From: Bacillota bacterium
GTDB lineage: Bacteria > Bacillota > UBA4882 > UBA10575
Direction: 5' to 3'
DNA length: 23,578 nt
NCBI GenBank assembly: GCA_012512605.1
Contig: JAAZDX010000239.1
Span: 1-23,578, forward strand
Positions 14,749-22,912 of this stretch are shown here, in pieces. The position numbers and the translations under genes are program-made. The notes under the pieces are model-generated. The model was not told the DNA's origin, made no database searches, and saw only the letters and a list, made by a program, of their open reading frames with translations. The first letter of the stretch is position 1, and each line of letters opens with the position of its first letter.

Positions 14749-15759
14749 TTATTCCTCCTTGTCTAAACGGGCCACTTCTTCCAGGCTCCGGGGCCCAACC
14801 CCCCGGAGTTCGGCGGCCTTCTCCTCAGCCAATGTATCATTAATAAAACTCCCGGCTCCCGACTCACAACCGGCCAAAAACTTCAGTTTTTTTGCCGTCC
14901 GGTGTGGAGGATAAAACTCAAAATGAAGGTGATAATGGGGGTAACTCCCGCCGTCCGTCGGTGCTTGATGCACCGCCATTAAGTAAGGGAAGGAAAAGTC
15001 AAAAAGGGCGTCATATTTCAGGAGTAATCCCTTCAAAACTAGGGCCAAATCATTCCGGTCTTCCGCCGTAAACTCGGCCATCGAAGCCAAGTGGTTTTTA
15101 GGTGCCAGATAAACTTCGTAAGGATAGCGGGCAAAAAAGGGAATAAACGCCACAAACCGCTCGCCTTCAAAGACAATACGCCGCCCATCGTTATACTCTT
15201 CCGCCAATGTGGCGCAGAAAAGGCATTCCCCATGCCGGTCAAAGTATTTCTCGGAGGCGTTCAGTTCCTTTTCAATCTTCGGTGGGATGTATGGAAAGGC
15301 GTAAATCTGACCATGGGGGTGGTGCAGAGTTACCCCAACCGCTTCCCCTTTGTTTTCAAAAATATAAACATACTTGATCTCACTTTGCGCACCCAGTTCT
15401 TCATAACGGTCCTGCCAGACCCGGATCAGATTACGAATCCGCTCAACCGGCATGGTGGCCAAACTACCCATATGCTCGGGCGAATAGAGAACTACTTCGC
15501 AGGTCCCGATGGCCGGTTCCACCGGGGAGATCGATGTTGATTCAACCACCGGTTCCGGCGGGACACGGTGCAACGAGGGAAATTTGTTTTCAAAAACCAC
15601 AATATCGTAATCGTCCCTTGGAACCTCCGTAGGAAAACCGCCCGGCTGCGTCGGACACAAAGGACAGTAATCCTTAGGCGGAAGAAAAGTCCGGTCTTGC
15701 CGGTGTGTAGCGGTAATCACCCACTCCTCTAAAAAAGGATGCCAACGTAACTCCGACAT
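14749..15759 (-). CDS. galT: Galactose-1-phosphate uridylyltransferase
   Basis: This is a 336-aa class I GalT that exchanges UMP between UDP-glucose and galactose-1-phosphate. It shows the N-terminal zinc-type CPLCP motif, a second CLFC pair, the active-site block HHPHGQIYAFPY with the nucleophilic His of HPHGQ, and the C-terminal HYHLHFEFYPPHR metal/substrate motif. The length is normal. The ATG at 15759 follows a GAAAGGAAA ribosome binding site located in the last codons of a 44-aa ORF that stops 3 nt upstream, so the two are likely coupled. Together with galK and galE it completes the Leloir pathway except for mutarotase (galM), which is not in the window. Confidence 0.97.
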   Translation of the reverse strand: MSELRWHPFLEEWVITATHRQDRTFLPPKDYCPLCPTQPGGFPTEVPRDDYDIVVFENKFPSLHRVPPEPVVESTSISPVEPAIGTCEVVLYSPEHMGSLATMPVERIRNLIRVWQDRYEELGAQSEIKYVYIFENKGEAVGVTLHHPHGQIYAFPYIPPKIEKELNASEKYFDRHGECLFCATLAEEYNDGRRIVFEGERFVAFIPFFARYPYEVYLAPKNHLASMAEFTAEDRNDLALVLKGLLLKYDALFDFSFPYLMAVHQAPTDGGSYPHYHLHFEFYPPHRTAKKLKFLAGCESGAGSFINDTLAEEKAAELRGVGPRSLEEVARLDKEE

Positions 15760-15762
15760 TTT

Positions 15763-15897
15763 TCATTTCCTTTCTTCGGTTTTTTCTTGGTTTTTTTCTT
15801 TATTGACCGCCTCGGCCGCAAAGTTATAGTAAATCAAATACCGGCCATCGCTTTTGGTCATGACTTCTTTTTTAAAGATTTCCGTGTGTCCCACCAC
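15763..15897 (-). CDS. Unannotated 44-aa small protein between the DeoR gene and galT
   Basis: A 44-codon ORF fills the gap between the regulator and galT. Its GTG (15897, or the adjacent GTG at 15894) lies 6 nt after a perfect AAGGAG (15904-15909). Its TGA (15763-15765) is 3 nt before the galT ATG. The central part, EVMTKSDGRYLIYYNF, has the look of a small conserved beta-hairpin protein, and the C-terminus is a charged Lys/Glu tail. Its last codons carry the ribosome binding site of galT, so at the least it could couple galT translation to its own. It is cytosolic by composition, with no hydrophobic helix. I do not recognise a named family. The strong Shine-Dalgarno and tight spacing make it likely to be translated. 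Confidence 0.72.
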   Translation of the reverse strand: MVGHTEIFKKEVMTKSDGRYLIYYNFAAEAVNKEKNQEKTEERK

Positions 15898-15924
15898 CGA
15901 TCACTCCTTATTAACAATATATTT

Positions 15925-16686
15925 TTAAACCATTTCCACCTTGAGACCAGCTTCTTGAATCAACCATACCTGTTCGGAATCGGCTTGGTTATCGGTGATC
16001 AATAAATCAAAATCTTCGAGTTTTCCGATTTTGGCACGGGCGACATTTCCGATCTTACTGGAATCAGCCACCAAAATCCGCCGGCGCGCTGCTTTGAGGA
16101 AACGGATCTTCATCTCCGCCTCCGGAATGTTCACATTGGTTACACCATAGTTGACGTCGATCCCATTGGCACCAATAAACGCCACGTCCGCATAGAGTCG
16201 TTCGAGTACATAATCGGCATAGGGATTCACGAGCGAATGTTGGGTTGCGCGCAGGGTCCCACCGGTCACGATCACACTAACCTCCGGATAATTCTCCAGC
16301 CAGGTAGCGACATTTAAAGCGTTCGTCACCACGGTAATATCTTTGTAGCGAACGATCTGGCGCGCAACTTCCATCACGGTCGTCCCCACATCAAGGATGA
16401 TGGTATCACCATCGGAAACAAGTTCAGAAGCTCGCCAACCAATTCTTTTTTTCTCTTCAGGGAACGAAGACTCCTCATATTGATAAGCCCGTTCATAACC
16501 GGTCTTAGGATTAAGGATCGCGCCACCGTGGGTCCGGGACAATAAACCTTGCTTCTCAAGGACATCCAGGTCCATCCGGATTGTAACCTCCGATACTTCT
16601 AGTTGTTTCGCCAGATTCGCCTCGCGGCATCTTCCTTGTTCATTTATGATTTCAAGAATCTTATTTCTCCGTTCTTCTGGAAACAT
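15925..16686 (-). CDS. DeoR/GlpR-family transcriptional regulator
   Basis: This 253-aa regulator has an N-terminal winged helix-turn-helix (about residues 5-58, with EANLAKQLEVSEVTIRMDLD and SRTHGGA). A C-terminal DeoR sugar-phosphate sensor domain follows (DVGTTVMEVA, VTNALNVATWL, VTGGTLRATQHSLV, FIGANGID). DeoR proteins usually repress sugar genes and are released by a phosphorylated intermediate. From its place at the head of the galT-galK-galE cluster the likely inducer is a galactose-pathway sugar phosphate, which is inference. The ATG at 16686 follows AGAGGTG. The same promoter probably drives the small ORF and galTKE, making it autoregulated. The mgl genes to the right may be a second target. 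Confidence 0.92.
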   Translation of the reverse strand: MFPEERRNKILEIINEQGRCREANLAKQLEVSEVTIRMDLDVLEKQGLLSRTHGGAILNPKTGYERAYQYEESSFPEEKKRIGWRASELVSDGDTIILDVGTTVMEVARQIVRYKDITVVTNALNVATWLENYPEVSVIVTGGTLRATQHSLVNPYADYVLERLYADVAFIGANGIDVNYGVTNVNIPEAEMKIRFLKAARRRILVADSSKIGNVARAKIGKLEDFDLLITDNQADSEQVWLIQEAGLKVEMV

Positions 16687-16704
16687 CTAATCACCTCTAT
16701 ATTG

Positions 16705-16733
16705 ATTTTACGATTATTTTCTTTTGTTGTCAA
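16705..16733 (-). promoter_or_regulatory. Promoter of the deoR-galTKE operon
   Basis: On the minus strand TTGACA (16728-16733), a 17-bp spacer and TAAAAT (16705-16710), 19 bp upstream of the regulator ATG. GAAA/TTTC elements surround it (TTTC on the plus strand at 16718, 16745 and 16759, and a near-palindrome around TTCGTTCGAA at 16760-16769). Direct repeats of this kind are bound by several DeoR-family repressors. The promoter is convincing; the operator is tentative. Confidence 0.82.
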
Positions 16734-16827
16734 TTTTTTTGTGTTTTCTATAACATTTTTTCGTTCGAAAGTAAAAAACAACTCTACCGGATATAAAGTT
16801 GCTTGTGCCTAAAGAGAAGATAATGCT

Positions 16828-16860
16828 AAAAAAAGAAGATGAGCAAGGTCATCTTCTTTT
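16828..16860 (-). terminator. Terminator after the chemotaxis receptor gene
   Basis: AAAAGAAGATGA (16831-16842) pairs perfectly with TCATCTTCTTTT (16849-16860) around a 6-nt loop. On the minus strand the stem runs into a T-rich tract. It starts about 16 nt after the MCP stop codon and separates that gene from the downstream regulator promoter. Confidence 0.85.
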
Positions 16861-16875
16861 TCTAGGCCTTCCTCT

Positions 16876-18636
16876 TCACAATTTAAACTGTTTAACCATA
16901 TTCTGGAGTTCCAGTGCCATCCTGGAGAGGATTGAGGCCGAGTTCAAGGCCTCCTCCAAACTTGCAACTTGTTCCTCGGTTGAAGCGGCCACTTCTTGAC
17001 TGCGCTGGGAAGACCGTTCAGCAATCGTTGCAATACTGAGACTACCTTCTTCCACCTTGCGGATCTCGTCTTTCATTCTTTCCAGTTCTTCGTTGATCGC
17101 TCTGATCTGGGTGTTCACTTCTTCGCTGGTGGAAACGATATTTTTAAAAGCGATCAACGCTTCCTCAGCAACACTAGTCCCCGCCTTCACTTCTTGAACC
17201 CCGACAATCATCTCTTCAGCAAAACGGTAGGCCTGAGTTTGGATGGCCTCCAGGATATTCGCGATATTCTCAACTTGGTTTCCGGTGTCATCCGCCAACT
17301 TGCGGACTTCATCGGCAACCACGGCAAAACCACGGCCGTAATCCCCCGCACGTGCGGCTTCAATGGCCGCATTTAAGGAGAGAAGGTTGGTCTGTGATGA
17401 GATTTGGTTGATTACCTCCAAGATAACCCCGATATCATCAGTATGCTTCTTCAGCACCTCGGTCACAGCCTGGATGGAATTGATCTTTTCCTCAATAACC
17501 GTGATTTGGGCAAGCAACTCGTTGATCTTGGTATTCCCAGTAGCGGCCGCCGTCATCGCCTTCTCCGCCGCCAACAGTACTTGTTGCGCATTGGTTAAAA
17601 CTTTTTCGTTACCGGCCAATAGCTCGTTGACGGCCTGAATGGTTTGATGAGTTTGGGCCGACTGTTGATAGGCACCGTTGGAGACATCATGAATATTGGC
17701 AGCAATTTGTTGGCTGACCTGTGTCGTTTGTTCAGCCACACTTTTCAAGAGATCGGATGAACCGGCCACCTCTGAACTGCTCTCGACGATCTTTCCGATG
17801 AGCATTCGTAAGTTACTAACCATCTTGTTAAAGGAATCAGCAAGAATGGCTACTTCATCATCGGAGGTGACATCAATGCGCGGAACTTCCAAATCTCCAT
17901 TGGCGATCTTTTGCGCGGAATAGGCTAACCCGGAGATAGTCCCGATTAGCTTCGTGAAGTAGATCACCGTGAACACCGTGCTTAAAACTGCGGTGATTAT
18001 AATAACACTCAAGACGATCAGCCCAACAATGCGGGAACGCAAACCCAATTCGGTGTTGACCACATGGTAGTACCTTAATTCGGTAGTAATCAATTCTTCA
18101 ACGGCGTCTTTAACAAACCGAGATACCCGCAAAGAATCATCCATTGTCATATCCAATTCCCGGACCATCTCGTGGACCACTTGCGAAACATCTCTAAGAT
18201 CGGTAACGGAGACCTCTCTAATTCTAGTAAGCTCTTCAACCAAATGGATAGCGTTGTTGGCTATTTCTTCAAAGGTAGTCAGAATAGCCTCCAAGGAATA
18301 TAAACTGTCCAATCCGGCTTCATCATGAATATTATTGTGAAGTAAAGCCATATTTTCGTTGATGTCAACCAAAAACTCTTTAATTTTCTCGCGGTCTGCT
18401 TCCTGCCTATTAAAATAAAAGCTCCTTATCAGATTGGGGATCTCCTGAGAAGGCGCGATAATATTATTGGCAATTACAGTGGTCCCGACCATAATTTGCA
18501 TCTGGTTAATAATTCCGCTCAGCGCAAAATAGGAGGCAATGCTCACCCCGCCAATCACCAAAATCACGACGGTAAATCTCGAGAGCAGTTTGGTTCTCAA
18601 TGAAGATGACTTGAAGAGGGGTTTGAGTTTCCACAT
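16876..18636 (-). CDS. Methyl-accepting chemotaxis protein
   Basis: This is a 586-aa transmembrane chemoreceptor. TM1 lies at about residues 19-42. An extracytoplasmic, all-helical sensor region of about 160 residues (43-202) is of the four-helix-bundle type, and TM2 lies at about 203-227. HAMP spans about 228-280. The long signalling coiled coil has its CheA/CheW-binding tip at NLLSLNAAIEAARAGDYGRG followed by FAVVADEVRKLADD. There is no C-terminal NWETF-type CheR tether. The ATG at 18636 follows AAAGGAGG. It sits 137 bp downstream of mglC on the same strand, so it may be read through from the mgl operon. A link with the MglB galactose-binding protein, as with Trg in enterobacteria, is an inference from position. 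Confidence 0.95.
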   Translation of the reverse strand: MWKLKPLFKSSSLRTKLLSRFTVVILVIGGVSIASYFALSGIINQMQIMVGTTVIANNIIAPSQEIPNLIRSFYFNRQEADREKIKEFLVDINENMALLHNNIHDEAGLDSLYSLEAILTTFEEIANNAIHLVEELTRIREVSVTDLRDVSQVVHEMVRELDMTMDDSLRVSRFVKDAVEELITTELRYYHVVNTELGLRSRIVGLIVLSVIIITAVLSTVFTVIYFTKLIGTISGLAYSAQKIANGDLEVPRIDVTSDDEVAILADSFNKMVSNLRMLIGKIVESSSEVAGSSDLLKSVAEQTTQVSQQIAANIHDVSNGAYQQSAQTHQTIQAVNELLAGNEKVLTNAQQVLLAAEKAMTAAATGNTKINELLAQITVIEEKINSIQAVTEVLKKHTDDIGVILEVINQISSQTNLLSLNAAIEAARAGDYGRGFAVVADEVRKLADDTGNQVENIANILEAIQTQAYRFAEEMIVGVQEVKAGTSVAEEALIAFKNIVSTSEEVNTQIRAINEELERMKDEIRKVEEGSLSIATIAERSSQRSQEVAASTEEQVASLEEALNSASILSRMALELQNMVKQFKL

Positions 18637-18692
18637 TTAAATAGCCTCCTTTGGGAGAAGAAAGTCTCCGTCGAAGTTTCCGATGATAAACA

Positions 18693-18724
18693 GGGGAAAC
18701 CAAGGTACGGTCCCTGCTTTCCCC
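18693..18724 (-). terminator. Hairpin between mglC and the MCP gene, weak terminator or attenuator
   Basis: GGGGAAA (18693-18699) pairs with TTTCCCC (18718-18724), with further inner pairing. Read on the minus strand it is followed only by TGTTTATC, a poor T tract. It may only partly stop mgl transcripts before the MCP gene, or may protect the mgl mRNA 3' end. Confidence 0.45.
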
Positions 18725-18772
18725 CGTTCATCTTAGTCCAAACTCGTCATATGCACCTTAAGTATTTACTAA

Positions 18773-19789
18773 TTATTTTCTTCTCCGGTATTTCCGGATG
18801 TCAAAGGCAACCGCAGCCACAATAATTAGACCCTTAATAATCATCTGCCAGTACGGGTTAACGTTGATAAAGGTCAGTCCATAGTTGATAACACTGAAGA
18901 TCAGAACCCCGGCCAAAACCCCGGGAACCTTACCAACACCGCCAGTCGCCGAGACGCCACCGACCACGCAAGCAGCAATGGCATCCAGCTCATACCCAAA
19001 CCCGTAGTTGTTGGTCGCGCCACCGGTCCGGCCCGCCTCCAAAACACCGGCCAAACCATACATTGCACCCGCCAAAGCATAAACCACCATTAAATTCTTG
19101 CCGATATTGATCCCGGAGACCCGAGCCGCTTCGACGTTACCACCGATCGCATATACATTCTTCCCAAATTGGGTCTTGTTGGCTACAATCCAGATGATCA
19201 CCGAAGCTACTAAGGCAATAATGACAATATAAGGTAAAGAATATAAACCGCTCCCAATTGTACCCGTGCCCAGTTCAGTAAGGTTTTTACTCAACCCGCC
19301 GATCGGCTGGGAGTTGTTGGGAGGCAGGTCAAAATAGATCGAGTTCGCACCATAAACAATAACCTGCATCCCTAAAGTCGCAATAAAGGGTGGCACCCCA
19401 AACCGAGCAACGATAAAACCGTTGGTCAAGCCGGCCAACAAGCAAAGAGCAACGGCAATCAAGATCGGTAAGATCAGGGGCAGCTGAGGCAGGTCCGGAT
19501 AGAACCGCCGGAGATAATCAGGAGATTGCAGCAAAGAAGCAGTGATCACCGCCGCAAAACCCACTTGCCGCCCAGCAGAAAGGTCAACCCCACCAGTGAG
19601 AATGATAAAGAAGATCCCTAAAGCAATAATCACCCGGGTCGATGATTGGATCAAAATATCACGCAAACAGACAATGGATAAAAATCTCGGGTCGACGAAG
19701 GCAATAGCGATGATCAGCACTACTAGGACAATATAGATGGCATTCATCGCAATAAAGTTCTTGATCTTACCCGTATCTATTAAGCTCAT
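18773..19789 (-). CDS. mglC: Galactose/methyl-galactoside ABC permease
   Basis: This is a 338-aa polytopic permease of the RbsC/MglC family. It carries the family landmarks TGGVDLSAGRQVGFAAVI, PPFIATLGMQVIVYGANSIY, GGNVEAARVSGINIGKNL and the C-terminal YELDAIAACVVGGVSATGG, which closely follow enterobacterial MglC throughout. About eight to ten hydrophobic helices are evident. It forms the membrane channel for galactose delivered by MglB and energised by MglA. The ATG at 19789 has AAAGGAGGG upstream. It lies 18 nt after mglA in the same operon, and a hairpin and then the MCP gene follow. Confidence 0.96.
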   Translation of the reverse strand: MSLIDTGKIKNFIAMNAIYIVLVVLIIAIAFVDPRFLSIVCLRDILIQSSTRVIIALGIFFIILTGGVDLSAGRQVGFAAVITASLLQSPDYLRRFYPDLPQLPLILPILIAVALCLLAGLTNGFIVARFGVPPFIATLGMQVIVYGANSIYFDLPPNNSQPIGGLSKNLTELGTGTIGSGLYSLPYIVIIALVASVIIWIVANKTQFGKNVYAIGGNVEAARVSGINIGKNLMVVYALAGAMYGLAGVLEAGRTGGATNNYGFGYELDAIAACVVGGVSATGGVGKVPGVLAGVLIFSVINYGLTFINVNPYWQMIIKGLIIVAAVAFDIRKYRRRK

Positions 19790-19807
19790 TTTTTTACCCT
19801 CCTTTGG

Positions 19808-21328
19808 TTAAACCATGAATTTGGTGGCTAACCTCATGATGTTTTCCTGCGTTGCCTCTTCCCCAGAGACAAATCCGGACAGGCGGCCTTCACACATCAC
19901 CATGATGCGGTCCGCCATCCCAATCAGCTCCGACATCTCTGAAGAGATGAAGATGATGCTCTTACCCTGTTTTGCCAGGTCGGACATGACCGTATAAATC
20001 TCGTATTTGGCACCAACGTCAATCCCGCGGGTTGGCTCATCCAATAACAAGATTTCCGGTTCGGTCAAAAGCCAGCGGGCAAAGAGTACTTTCTGTTGGT
20101 TACCCCCAGAAAGGTCCTGGATCAGCGTTTTAAGGGAAGGGGTTTTAATGCTGAGCATTTCGACGGCCTGATTTCCTTCCGCCCGTCGTACCCTCTCATC
20201 TAGCAGCTTGTTTTTCTTTACATATTTTTGCAAATTGGCCACACTTGTGTTTTCCAACACATCCAAGACCGGAAAGATTCCGGTTGCCCGTCGTTCTTCG
20301 GTTAAGAGAGCCATACCCATTTTTTTTGCCTTCAGTGGTGAGTCGATCTTAACCTCTTGTTCTTTAACAAAGATCTTACCGCTTGAAATCGAACGCAAAC
20401 CGAATAAGGCCTCGATCAATTCGGTCCTTTGTGCTCCCACCAAGCCACCAATCCCAAGGATTTCCCCATGGCGCAGTTCAAAGGTGATATCCTTAAAAGA
20501 CTTAAAGAGCGGAGAACTTAAACCTTCAACTCTTAAGATCACTTCATCGCTTGGTTTACTTTCCCGTGGAGGGAATCTATTGGTCAGATCGCGGCCGACC
20601 ATCCTGGAGATGATTAAATCGTTTGTTAATTCTGCAGCAGGCCAAACCCCTACATTTTTCCCGTCTCGTAAAATCGTAACTTCGTCAGCGATTTTTAAAA
20701 TCTCCTCGATTTTATGGGAAATATAAATAATTGCGACGCCCCGGCTCTTCAGATCACGAATAATTTCAAAAAGACGATCAACCTCATATTCGGTCAAGGA
20801 AGAACTCGGTTCGTCCATAATTATCACTTTGGAATCATAGGAAACAGCCCGTGCTATTTCCATCGATTGAATCCGGGATACGGACATCCGGCCGACGATT
20901 TCGCGCGGATCGATATCCATGTGCAGATTATCAAGGAGCTCTTTAGTATCCCGGTACATCCTTCGTTCATCGACAAATGTAAAAGGTCCAATCTTTTTCA
21001 GGGGAAACCTTCCGAGCCAAATATTCTCCATTACGTTACGGTGGAGATTGGAATGTAGTTCTTGGTGAATCATGGAGATACCTTGGTCCAGCGCCTCCTT
21101 GGCGTTCCGGAACTCCACTCTTTCCCCTTTTAAGAGGATTTCGCCGGCATCCGGTTTATAGAGGCCAAAGAGACATTTCATCAACGTTGACTTCCCGGCA
21201 CCGTTTTCTCCCATCAACGCGTGCACTGTCCCGGGACGCACTTTTAGCGTCACATCATCCAGTGCCTTAACACCGGGGAATTCTTTGTACATGTTATTCA
21301 TCTCTAGAATATATGTATTAGTACTCAC
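19808..21328 (-). CDS. mglA: Galactose/methyl-galactoside ABC transporter ATPase
   Basis: This 506-aa tandem ATPase has the same length as Escherichia coli MglA. The N-terminal NBD has a canonical Walker A GENGAGKST and Walker B VIIMDEPSSSLTE, but a divergent signature (MSVSRIQSMEIARAV). The C-terminal NBD has the degenerate P-loop GLVGAQRTELIEALFG with a good signature LSGGNQQKVLFARWLL and LLLDEPTRGIDVG. This asymmetry is normal for sugar ATPases of the MglA/RbsA type. The GTG at 21328 is preceded by GGGGGGC and gives the start MSTNTYILEMNNMYKEF. The longer frame to 21358 adds ten charged residues without a ribosome binding site. It is the middle gene of mglBAC and is separated from mglB by a strong hairpin. 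Confidence 0.95.
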   Translation of the reverse strand: MSTNTYILEMNNMYKEFPGVKALDDVTLKVRPGTVHALMGENGAGKSTLMKCLFGLYKPDAGEILLKGERVEFRNAKEALDQGISMIHQELHSNLHRNVMENIWLGRFPLKKIGPFTFVDERRMYRDTKELLDNLHMDIDPREIVGRMSVSRIQSMEIARAVSYDSKVIIMDEPSSSLTEYEVDRLFEIIRDLKSRGVAIIYISHKIEEILKIADEVTILRDGKNVGVWPAAELTNDLIISRMVGRDLTNRFPPRESKPSDEVILRVEGLSSPLFKSFKDITFELRHGEILGIGGLVGAQRTELIEALFGLRSISSGKIFVKEQEVKIDSPLKAKKMGMALLTEERRATGIFPVLDVLENTSVANLQKYVKKNKLLDERVRRAEGNQAVEMLSIKTPSLKTLIQDLSGGNQQKVLFARWLLTEPEILLLDEPTRGIDVGAKYEIYTVMSDLAKQGKSIIFISSEMSELIGMADRIMVMCEGRLSGFVSGEEATQENIMRLATKFMV

Positions 21329-21389
21329 ATCATAACGCCCCCCGTCATCCCTTCTCACGACGTATCTTTACGTTTGAGTTTGAGAGAGA

Positions 21390-21423
21390 GCAAGGGAGCA
21401 TATTATGCCAATTGCCCCCTTGC
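21390..21423 (-). repeat. Intercistronic hairpin between mglB and mglA
   Basis: GCAAGGGAGCA (21390-21400) pairs with TGCCCCCTTGC (21413-21423), 11 base pairs with one G-U when read on the minus strand, around a 12-nt loop. On the minus strand it is followed by TCTCTCTC rather than a T run. Hairpins here commonly protect the abundant binding-protein mRNA or partially terminate, giving more MglB than MglA/MglC. Confidence 0.75.
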
Positions 21424-21468
21424 CCTGTTTGCAATCGCAAAATTTAGGTTCCGATTATGTTGGGCTGA

Positions 21469-22470
21469 TTATAAAGCTTCTTCCCAGTTCTCGATGGTGA
21501 TCTTCCGATACGGCACCCAGACGTATTGCCCGTCGGTGATTTCATAGCCTGTGTTTTCTTTGGTTGGGGTTTTACCTTGAGCTAGAACATATGCCAGTTC
21601 AAGAGTGGCGTATCCTTGGTTTTTAGCATCGTTAAGGACGGTGCCTAGCAAGGTTCCTTCCTTCAAGGCTTCTAGGGCCGGAGCGGTCGCATCCACCCCA
21701 ACGACCGGCATAAACTTTCCACCGCGGAAATAACCGGCTGCCCGTAATGCCTCGATTGCACCTAAAGCCATGTCGTCATTGTTGGCAAAGACAGCTTCGA
21801 TCTTATCCCCATGGCTGGCCAGGAATGCTGCCATTTTCTCCTGCCCGTTAACCCGGTTCCACATACCTGTATCTTGAGCCAAGCACTCGACTTTGACCCC
21901 GGCGTCCTTCAGGGCTTTGATCGAATACTCGGTTCTGAGCTCAGCATCTTGGTGTCCGGGTTCACCCATCAACAAGACATACTGAAGAACGCCGTCGCCG
22001 TTTTTGTCGGCTTTCGGATTGCTCTTCCAATAGTCAAGGATGATCTCACCGGACATGGTCCCCGATTCCTCAGCCCGGGCACCCACGTAGTAGACCTTAT
22101 CCCATTTCTGCATATCATCAGCAAATGGCTCCCGGTTAAAGAAGACAACCGGAATATTGGCTCTTTTAGCTTTGTCAATAATAACACCGGCCGCCGCGCG
22201 ATCCACCGGGTTGATGGCCAAAGCGTCTACTCTCTTCGTAATGAAGAGGTCGACCCGGTCATTCTGGATCGGTTGCGAGTTCTGGCTGTCAACCATCTCT
22301 ACTCTGGCCTTGCCTTTTGCCCTCTCCATAATGGCATTCCGCACGCCAGTCATAAAAGTATCGTCAAACTTGTAGATCGCACAGCCGATATTGGGCTGAC
22401 GAGCAGCCATGCTCGGGATGGAAACCACCAACAACACGACCAAGAGAAGGAACAAAACTGTTCTTTTCAC
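21469..22470 (-). CDS. mglB: Galactose/glucose-binding periplasmic protein
   Basis: This is a 333-aa type 1 periplasmic binding protein of the MglB family. A signal peptide (about residues 1-22, ending SMA-AR) is followed by the mature start NIGCAIYKFDDTFM, which aligns with the enterobacterial protein. The structural calcium loop DKNGDGVLQ (about 155-163) and the following LLMGEPGHQDAE block are conserved, as are NDDMALGAIEAL and VLNDAKNQG. There is no lipobox cysteine, so the protein should be released by signal peptidase I, which is atypical for a monoderm. The GTG at 22470 has AGGAGGG 7 nt upstream. It captures galactose or glucose for MglAC and may also present it to the adjacent chemoreceptor. 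Confidence 0.96.
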   Translation of the reverse strand: MKRTVLFLLLVVLLVVSIPSMAARQPNIGCAIYKFDDTFMTGVRNAIMERAKGKARVEMVDSQNSQPIQNDRVDLFITKRVDALAINPVDRAAAGVIIDKAKRANIPVVFFNREPFADDMQKWDKVYYVGARAEESGTMSGEIILDYWKSNPKADKNGDGVLQYVLLMGEPGHQDAELRTEYSIKALKDAGVKVECLAQDTGMWNRVNGQEKMAAFLASHGDKIEAVFANNDDMALGAIEALRAAGYFRGGKFMPVVGVDATAPALEALKEGTLLGTVLNDAKNQGYATLELAYVLAQGKTPTKENTGYEITDGQYVWVPYRKITIENWEEAL

Positions 22471-22910
22471 TAGTAAACCCTCCTAATTTTTTATTATTTC
22501 GGGGAAAAGTTATTTAATAATTACTTTTTGTTCTCTCCCTCCTTTCTATATAGATTTTGCAGAAAACAAGTATAGGACAACTAGTGAAATTTAAAGTTAG
22601 AATACTAATGAAACCACTGATAGAAACAAATTGAAATTAAATGAAAGAAACTATAAGTAATTTCGCCACGTATTCTTTCTATTCCTTCTTTTTAGTAACA
22701 GATTTTTTTATATTTTTATGATATGACGTAAATTCACTTTCGGGTTTCTTTTTATCTACTTAAGATAAGTTTTCTCACTCAAATCCGCGAAAACAACCGT
22801 CGCACGTATAAAAAACTCCATCATCGAAAATTGAAGCCAATCGAAACCGATTACCGCGGGGCTCACCTTATTCGATGATTACAGCGTGGACGATTATTTA
22901 AAACAAAAAA
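22471..22910. other. AT-rich mgl upstream region with phased GAAA repeats
   Basis: No gene is visible. GAAA on the plus strand occurs at 22586, 22610, 22623, 22633, 22643 and 22647; three of these are exactly 10 bp apart. Such phased repeats resemble operators of some DeoR-family regulators, but AT-rich DNA makes chance matches easy. The mglB promoter must lie here, yet no clean -35/-10 pair stands out. A nested inverted repeat is at 22820-22879. Confidence 0.4.
22820..22879. repeat. Nested inverted repeat, 60 bp
   Basis: ATCATCGAA (22820-22828) pairs perfectly with TTCGATGAT (22871-22879). Inside it, AGCC pairs with GGCT, and inside that AATCG with CGATT around AAAC. The three nested stems could form a cruciform or a structured RNA on either strand. 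No ORF or mobile-element end is recognisable around it. Confidence 0.45.
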
Positions 22911-22912
22911 GA

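Noticed and set aside
22801..22910. Transposase remnant suggested by a plus-strand frame around the inverted repeat
   Set aside because: Only about 25 residues read without a stop and no catalytic motif or terminal repeats support it.
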